Shown here piece after piece: positions 27,001 to 27,335 of a stretch of DNA of 27,335 bases. Below the pieces are notes generated by a model. It saw only the letters and a program-made list of their open reading frames with translations, ran no database searches and was not told the origin of the DNA. The position numbers were made by a program, and so were the translations under genes. Position 1 is the first letter of the stretch; each line of letters opens with the position of its first letter. The stretch is from Burkholderiaceae bacterium (lineage in GTDB: Bacteria; Pseudomonadota; Gammaproteobacteria; Burkholderiales; Burkholderiaceae_F): the NCBI GenBank assembly GCA_013696665.1, contig JACCYC010000332.1, positions 1 through 27,335 on the forward strand. Direction: 5' to 3'.

Positions 27001-27335
27001 GCCCACGACCAGCCCCACTTATTGGCGCTGCCTTTGCTGGCAGAAGCGCTGGGATCGTCCTGCGGCGCGGTGCTCCAGCCGCCCGAGCCCCACTCGTTGG
27101 ACCATGTATGGCTGGCCGCTATGGTTTCGCCGGGATACGTGTGGCTCCAGTGCGAGGCGGTGTCGCCATCCTTGTCGCGCGACCACGACTGATCGTTGCG
27201 GAAAGGCCCCTCGGGTTCGTCATCAGAAATGTCATCAGACCCGTCGTCATCGTCCGAGCCGTCGTCATCGTCGTCATCATCATCGGTCGAGTCATCATCG
27301 GTCGAGTCGTCGTCGGTCGAGTCATCGTCGGTCGA
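10563..27335 (-). CDS. Giant RTX-like repeat protein, more than 5590 aa (5' end outside window)
   Basis: One uninterrupted frame of 5590 codons plus stop; it has no stop between 26978 and 27335, so the GTG at 26978 is internal and the true start lies beyond the right edge. Visible order: Asp-rich (DSTDD)n; Gly/Ala/Ser-rich part with Trp runs; 23-residue GDG repeats (24560-26930); Gly/Asn repeats (22160-24180); linker with hydrophobic helices (21500-22160); second GNN array (19700-21480); helical linker (18330-19260); RTX motifs such as GGKGDDKIY, GGEGDDEFH and GGTGNDKFY (17990-18330); A/B array (12900-17990); RTX motifs GGDGDDAIL and GGTGDDKIT; haemolysin-type C-terminal domain (about 12100-12350); repeated tail. 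Known RTX proteins bind calcium at GGxGxDxxx turns and leave by type I secretion with a C-terminal signal. That export route, and an adhesin role, are inferred; no transporter genes are in the window. Only five cysteines are present. Confidence 0.93.
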   Translation of the reverse strand, partial: STDDDSTDDDSTDDDSTDDDDDDDDGSDDDDGSDDISDDEPEGPFRNDQSWSRDKDGDTASHWSHTYPGETIAASHTWSNEWGSGGWSTAPQDDPSASASKGSANKWGWSWASGWGPDYVGSGKVSASSSGELWDWASAGLTMKGGDGSATATADHYAGAGVHLSRDGNASASATSSAVPDENDGGFGWWGWWWWGWGAHANATVGGSGDATADATSATYASASASGGSWWWWWNPNDEETSGTATATANQSGFERGSASASAYGGNGDWTVDATANGEGGASAWARRGNGSGDVSAQATSTAEKSNANANASRGDGSGDVYANASGGLGANASASRGKGSGDAHAIADATTEDGNATANASRGGGDGDVTATANAFGDKSTARATGSTGDGDGAITLLANGATATTSANGGGGWWWGGGSGNASGSIDQTATGMWSAANSAYVRGDFDIFAIANATGAANDSDKSIRATNNASGGKGDGDWRLTARIAPGDALPDNWNTASNTATRGDGDGSIWALAEGSGKGRTQASNSLTAGKGDMELTAFASAYGDATNTARRGDGDGDIYLDADSGQTDATNSATMGKGDGAIELFADGAAKATNRATRGAGEGAIYALAESSGAKNNGGDLTGGAALNDVTATGVGKGETTLEANARQEAKNKATLGERSGVVLADAFATDVDKDANAAARNDITRGNADGTIDVYADAPVIAQNKVTAGSGDYDVFAETFTDKDRKEFNNINGSGGGGEQAINNIIDRGTGDGDIDVIAEGVYRADNKITRNSGDGNIISDALTNSKADAVARNRVDRQTGNGDVDLLAEGSKRAGNWLIRRDGDDDIWMDALAAGPEGRAINDLQRGAGFGDVFIRTRATDVVVNKIKTDEGFIGDITVFGGGVSNTKEVRVHNEVDRDGGGNIDSRAVGTGAFNKITATNAQGGVAQGISLGEHFGGNDFIIDDSVSVFGDAVAVNGNAVNRVRPANFGGGFGPFAGGGNGAVAAAGARAMAAPAQSITLGAFSNSDINKNGTWGHNDVQGPEGQYDTLLGAWAFTYASNYFTRPDSGGDVTGWVIGGLWAENVVSLGNSPRASNVFLGAGSFVRSRNKFTRGNGDGNVVTIGVGGVISDNNVQTGNGDGNFLHVAYGGLGLNRIKRGEGNGSTTAFALGGLLGVNLLDTHANGLTFQAAWGVGAAINRLYRTGSGDNWAIALSGLISANWLSVQDSSLEKRSAYMVAIGGLVAGFNYLSTQDGDGTYVGVAGGLLVGVNWIAAGKGNHTVASVAAASFGAFNYTSLDDGHNWIGNVAVASNIAVNWINTGDTPEGESSWIVAVAVAALPPIPAFPIPNLIAFNLITAGDGDHNVFSIAVDGATGIAGNFTWIGNGDNLIVDVAVSPLAAGNLVITGDGNNSLFAGAVGWGQGSFGVNVLATGKSGDAHHTSGFLGTFGGLFLMGPGVFDSDDYSSALGVAVGRTAAVNVHLSEGGSQNIVMAAVSDKISGNLIISGAGEQNIFGVAVTRSGPFTGNFIITGENPYLPSAADGKNVFAVAYNAATSVAANLVLSGGGDDNIFALAANAESIQAIKSLWSKTPTYPDVRTGNIVFAGGGDNRTIALGQVNLLLGGQGYDLQVGIGYTNVMLGGRVNAEVGAPPPDGTGNGGPEFRDVNSFHLLDHVYAQGDHGENKMFAVGASNLMLGANGEDLMVGVARQSNIMGGMGGGNLMIGIRLNDHRAGPDSDWTRLFGTKDGEAGAGKKWYDDIGKKLLGLGLVGFVGASWINSSWSDQAGNGLTIPPGDPDLPQLPTLQDQQRRDAVRSFGLAAEEARVGQFPLETLRGAGAPLPGNPNIPMLTPQQSAAYARNNDNLRVDEIAPGQRINSENWHQTGSILVGSQQVDPGVPAGGLNPGWPALVSLGIGELAGLLLASQVKLKGSRLEQLFSLIPPFTLDGNMMVSQDDGYERFPQTNSDTDTARGFQYRAKPGEGNDVMVGVNQYFRTAEERLRQITQEDDPLVNLFYGKHRNVMNAALGNNVMIGYGEANFMSAGLVNGVRAGLEKSYKRWDGGWKTGKWNPLNFGIGYELWRTWSMIGLGDNQVVAVGRDENRLSLGDGNNLVLMAAVGSFKKNGSDAHLRGFNRSLLGHGNNVFAGYGYRGTYEFGNGDNFVIGTSNVSNQIVLGDGQNRVFGAANPNPHWEAAAEPAHLTNIRWIRNVANTRTTASILSLFDLRKWANDEGVLLGSNKIAFGNGSLQNNEGIVTPLTTPNNVIVGVGRFNFISGLNNVSDYWRISEATVFPAPILKQDGTIELSWPFLPFISGFVPDGNTGNDIVIGLGAVLNMNYLGNGDNEAVMIGGGLNIGIGGTGNDHMVGLGLLNIQFTGTGENRVLGLGGVNLVVAGSLPDDIQPLKWSGMQDFLTRPFEALKKYWNGQGGLNTQEVDNFFQTNRRKNGEPIDPIANDRSVNRIDAYGLINLVFANGVQNFINTYGAFNIIAVGDGDTWIKNYGIAGLNLPNGWGSFLGLGAERNIGGIINLGHGNNAVVDRMGADIHDGSGDSVISWERPEEFYVPRQLEAGETPEPSIINLGDGDDTAVVVLPTKDIIGGIHIYGDLTKNTEGGEDVILATGSKDARIFGYDKSDTIVVVGGSREAENRSFKDTKIDPFDIPGLPPKWDVKIEGGDEFSKNGGDFKNEEGDTIIVGGGKLGDSTIEKAVGTAFNDAWKKATAERAMDRLRTNRPLSADAWSIIQKAWANGTEGFLDRVSEGLGTLGDTFRERIGWATDTGNDLSKDALSNIDAATKDGQATTTAQLNELDKQAANAPVQDALTQGQSALSTADGSVGGLNGQINPGINADRVVNEPGVKGTVPGNSWTNDVNAYGANAAAAAQGATAGLSGQLAGLVNTGEAQRAAAPGASEASDVIASFAAMGDQGDNTTDFSFDKSVEGVTALQTAAMGSTLPVAQSVMDEVAGFIQELFGTSVAAASLSAAASNGSPYLDDPWQEYLRVANSLKAIWNDPDTDVSGIYVDGGKGDDKIYFAGHHSWIAGGEGDDEFHIKAHDSAFTKHYTNTNDYPGGLEMLPDGFYEKEKETETSAGSIFGGTGNDKFYVHLERVALAAGNGNDEIIDSIFKNNYFTSITTWRDFGAGRQSFLSFEKGVQAISTGYGDDWAKNVSIEKSAFSMGAGDDKLWVSSISNANFGGVERKYIDSYLIKSVTNETVGVSLGGGLLPTADTDKNELRNADGTGRAKVTNSVIDGGFGKDDFWLDATGSAFQDKNALRVIEYNEKISFVKRETGGWSGINTSFGDDIVKGEFVKSVISMGAGNDQFFGNLTDCAFLVTNVEYGADELVQSAPTFVGLSMSSSWNDDKGSVDTIKGLDGGRPVIKNSVISTGYGNDKITADVSGGAFTVANGVVAPAFGPAMFLAAALPPVVPPGLIHVKYNTKISVLKEEYTYGAGVVMGAGDDTFQGKLENSILSTGLGDDTFEGDAIQDDATAFDRVERDYVDDYYIESESHAFASSVSLAASVPGQADHDVIRGLDDAPRSKLTHVVVSTGFGGDEIYADIKDARFSRNSDGSVYTIKYRTDQGSLLKSETGAWAGISTAQGDDIIEGTVETSVVSMGAGKDTLRAEYIVDAAYGGVDRDYKDGYFIKSEKNGWAGISMGSPVAGEDDKDLIEGLNGKQLTITRSVVTTGIDDDVILADIDFSAFSKSKEFPGAYEVEYDDDVKVSVVASEDRAWTGINLGQGDDTLKGKVTISTVSFGEGDDKFYGDILGGVFEVGTRTYNDGYFIKKETNAYTGFSMGGPADQGNGKDKDLIEGLNGAKYANITGGVVTTGFGDDKVYAFVNRSAAGGFLNKMVVEYDTTRSVLEKETYGYVGLSLGHGDDLLEGFVQDSVVSMGQGKDKFYGDIIGAARDDVQREYRNDYFIKSEGVERFTTAFTGFSMGAADGNGEDDDLIEGIKGARSTISGSIVTTGFGKDTVRANVVNSAFNARSDGLNFYSVDYNPDLSVVTKERKAWAGISLGQDDDTFEGSVELSVLTGGQGKDTFLGDITNAVFGGVERTYRAGYYITAERNAFVGVSLGAADFGVIDDDVIDGLVAGQRAQIVHSVVSTGFGNDTVNADVVNSAFNKNKDGKFYEADYDPTLSHVTRELYAYTGLSLGAGKDTFTGSINKSVASLGAGDDKFFGDMTDVAFKGIYREYGAGSPITRETNAFAGVSLGSPTPLGIGENAETDDDIIGGIKSAFANVTRSVWSTGVGKDIVFAVMTDSAFGGPLAAAVTDYNGNFSNLIREVNVYTGGSTGDGADQYTGDVVRSVLAMGVGNDTFNGTISDSAYGWVNRFYQPDYYIQSELNGFTGVSFGSSIRPGFIDTDDDTVNVTATRSVFTTGFGNDNVTGSLVDNHVGGIGVDYTITYRADYVIAQERNAFAGASLGDGNDRFTGTVTRSVLSTGRDNDVVQANVTGSAFQGVETIFNAGLSDLLREINGVVGVSLGDGDDFGSGTITLSAYSLGAGNDIFDGTVIDCAFDGIERIYDPLFSSTLREINAFTGFSAGAGNDIVNANVMHSVMTLGLGNDQFTGALTDCAFGYTERFNDIRQTELVYEKNAVSGFSAGDGNDVVNAAVLRSAVALGRGDDVFNGTITDCAIGSSERIYDTLQTTLQKEVGALTGFSAGDGNDTVSAIITRSVASMGRGSDFLTGEINDCALVNGTTQYFDPLNSSLALATNVISGVSMGDGNDVAIVKVSNSVLDMGRDNDLLAGSAVGAAIVGSSLFYKDRSVAAVSGLSLGAGNDVAILATVADFADFLSELDAFKDLPILKDLANNKDLQAIGGSLNTSVLSGGDGDDAILARGSDNAFKTTVNRVGSTEAAWVGISGDDGDDIIKVIGDRNVVTGGTGDDKITIEGSDYAFKTITTNYDDKGAVVSTVDGWIGISGGDGADLLIVTGDDNYIDGGADDDTLTVTGDNNEIRAGKGDDAVATDKGANILVFDLKDGDDKLKIGQGATGDQILYDTGIDAENQIWFRRSGEDLVAVVGTWSGNTIKFSDSQTFVDWYGDNGVADSSRFDRFALKSNGADLLNGEVEQLVTQMAAYDFSSGSELTLKASERATMDGVIMDAWHPAALRAMFARGSSLGAAGAGDGAGARGGLAAMSGAASGGFATLASSNPASGFGGFEAFDPMTQPINPATTALPADSSGNPVSYFSAIGSLDSVAQPLNAAPTLPADDMVKTPRVGRSDSILVAPFDATTAVVSKTSVLMGIPEAAAIAAGRSSEMAYAGGTNRYSERSSTPRMQGLARTGATFAEDPTPLLAPEVAITPVLAATPNFVEGTDMFKRTRVLGGLKKYELDSFGRSADVAYAGGTNRYQEDSSVMRDASLAGAAAEFVRGPATARTAPMADSAEPAFTGGTQTLAQSIASFDAGAEHRSSLTGMRLPPADVPLASEFDYTGVTGAAASVVKSTAPLPVSSSSLMSNMMHQRSWSEGISEFVGTRAAGVSGPVLEDMAYAGGTNRFNESGRPASPQSEKMPFAKLSAESGDWVHGPAASRSPAIGSDESLVLNTAVDSLAQAMAAFNAESSAEFGMIDDERRPQPDLALSSPIWKP
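12100..12350 (-). other. Haemolysin-type calcium-binding related C-terminal domain
   Basis: After the last RTX turns come QILYDTGIDAENQIWF, GEDLVAVVGTWSGNTIKF, a WYGDNG segment and VEQLVTQMAAY. The order [IL]WFxRxGxDL - V-x-G-T - I-x-F - FVDWY - VxxLVxxMA is that of the region following RTX arrays in many secreted Burkholderiales proteins (PF06594-like). It supports an RTX/type I secretion identity for the giant protein. Confidence 0.7.
13081..14100 (-). repeat. 180-bp (60-aa) tandem repeat units in the giant gene
   Basis: The GxGND turn codons recur at 13341, 13521, 13701, 13881 and 14061, exactly 180 bp apart. Each 60-residue unit has two RTX-like turns about 20 residues apart (for example SAGAGNDIVNANV and LGLGNDQFTGAL), then a TDCAF element, an ER-x-[YF]-[ND] element and E-[IK]-NA before the next unit. 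Four consecutive units carry a cysteine at the same place (13260, 13440, 13620, 13800); the next unit has Ser there (13980). Confidence 0.9.
14061..17990 (-). repeat. Alternating A/B supra-repeat of about 138-143 aa in the giant gene
   Basis: Equivalent codons of the A-type turn (for example SLGQGDD-x4-G) lie at about 16986, 16557, 16134, 15720, 15291, 14877, 14454 and 14061, giving periods of 429, 423, 414, 429, 414, 423 and 393 bp. The A half (about 60 aa) ends in a V-[ED]-R-x-Y, Y-[FY]-I, E-x-NA run. The B half (about 80 aa) has FSMG, a D-D-x-IEGL loop, SVV-[ST]TGFG-x-D, SAF and a Y-[ND] strand before K-E-x-x-A-[WY]. The simpler 60-aa repeats at 13081-14100 resemble A alone. Confidence 0.85.
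19700..21480 (-). repeat. Gly-Asn-Asn/Asp repeat array (second GNN block) of the giant protein
   Basis: Imperfect repeats such as LGDGNNLVLMAAVG, LGHGNNVFAGYG, FGNGDNFVIGTSN, LGDGQNRVFGAAN, LGNGDNEAVMIGG and GGTGNDHMVGLG. They read as one or two RTX-like turns alternating with short hydrophobic strands. Asn often replaces the first or last acidic position of the calcium turn, so calcium binding is uncertain here. Confidence 0.75.
22160..24180 (-). repeat. Gly/Asn-rich strand-turn repeat array of the giant protein
   Basis: About 25-residue imperfect repeats alternate a polar turn (TGNGDGNF, AGDGDHNV, TGDGNNSL, SGAGEQNI, SGGGDDNI) with a strongly hydrophobic Ala/Val/Gly segment and an x-NxL or NW strand. 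This suggests a stacked beta-solenoid. The array differs from the preceding N-side array in being rich in hydrophobic, small-residue strands. Confidence 0.75.
24560..26930 (-). repeat. N-side 23-aa Gly-Asp repeat array of the giant protein
   Basis: About 70-bp units encode a G-[DKN]-G-D-G-x-I turn and strand, an A-x-A segment, then A-x-N-x-[AV]-[TS]-R; for example GKGDGAIELFADGAAKATNR and RGDGDGSIWALAEGSG. Turn codons recur near 25580, 25650, 25720 and 25800. Towards the N-side the strands become Ala/Ser/Asn/Thr-rich (ATANAS-type) and tryptophan runs appear. Confidence 0.8.
26085..26774 (-). repeat. Tryptophan-run region of the giant protein
   Basis: Three uninterrupted or nearly uninterrupted Trp runs: WWW inside GGGGWWWGGGSG (26085-26093), five Trp (26634-26648), and GWWGWWWWGWG (26745-26774). 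All use the only Trp codon, so the DNA shows short (CCA)n tracts on the plus strand. They sit in otherwise Gly/Ala/Ser/Thr/Asn-rich sequence. The reading frame is correct through all of them. Confidence 0.9.
27276..27335 (-). repeat. 15-bp tandem repeat encoding (DSTDD)n, reaching the right edge
   Basis: Four units of 15 bp (27276-27290, 27291-27305, 27306-27320, 27321-27335), each ending GGTCGA on the plus strand and differing only in G/A at wobble positions (the first also at its leading base). The flank 27231-27275 is a less regular Asp/Ser/Gly-rich tract. The array meets the end of the window and probably continues. Confidence 0.9.

Noticed and set aside
10563..27335. Repeats as a CRISPR array or satellite DNA
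   Set aside because: Repeats are multiples of three, degenerate at wobble positions and encode protein motifs; there are no fixed repeats with unique spacers.

Overview
The window looks like the chromosome of a GC-rich proteobacterium, most likely a betaproteobacterium of the Burkholderiales. This is inferred from strong G/C at third codon positions, a CusR/CusS-type copper two-component pair, a MerR-regulated copper ATPase carrying YHS and heavy-metal-binding N-terminal domains, and a tRNA-Ser with an encoded CCA. No marker gene fixes the genus.

Left part (1-6304), a copper/silver defence cluster. On the minus strand, a small exported protein gene (492-872) is followed 9 bp later by an outer-membrane efflux lipoprotein gene that runs off the left edge (1-482). 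Divergent from them are an OmpR-type response regulator and an overlapping sensor kinase (cusR/cusS type, 1061-3167). After a 263-bp gap with one doubtful small ORF comes a second, self-contained copper module. It consists of a MerR-family regulator on the minus strand and the divergent copper-exporting ATPase gene copA. Between them is a textbook MerR-type operator inside a promoter with a 20-bp spacer. Together these would sense cytoplasmic and periplasmic copper and export it to the periplasm and then out of the cell.

Middle (6370-10515). A tRNA-Ser(UGA) gene separates the copper genes from an unusual surface-protein locus. This locus has a plus-strand glycosyltransferase made of two tandem GT60-like (Skp1-type GlcNAc transferase) modules. 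Converging on it with a 27-bp tail overlap is a minus-strand SAM methyltransferase resembling the rickettsial outer-membrane-protein lysine methyltransferases. Upstream of that are a strong hairpin and an unrecognised 97-aa gene.

Right part (10563-27335). One minus-strand reading frame stays open for 16.8 kb and is still open at the right edge, so the encoded protein exceeds 5590 residues and its N-terminus lies outside the window. From the N-side it shows an Asp-rich (DSTDD)n tract, a Gly/Ala/Ser-rich part with runs of tryptophan, and a 23-residue Gly-Asp repeat array. These are followed by further Gly-Asn-Asp repeat arrays separated by linkers, and then classical RTX motifs. Next comes a long array of 60- and about 140-residue repeats with RTX-like turns. 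A haemolysin-type C-terminal domain and a repeated tail close the protein. It is almost certainly a giant RTX-type surface or secreted protein.

The giant gene, the 97-aa gene and the methyltransferase gene lie head-to-tail and may be one transcription unit. With the convergent glycosyltransferase they could form a system for making a post-translationally modified (methylated and/or glycosylated) giant adhesin. That functional link is my inference and the main candidate for something undescribed here.
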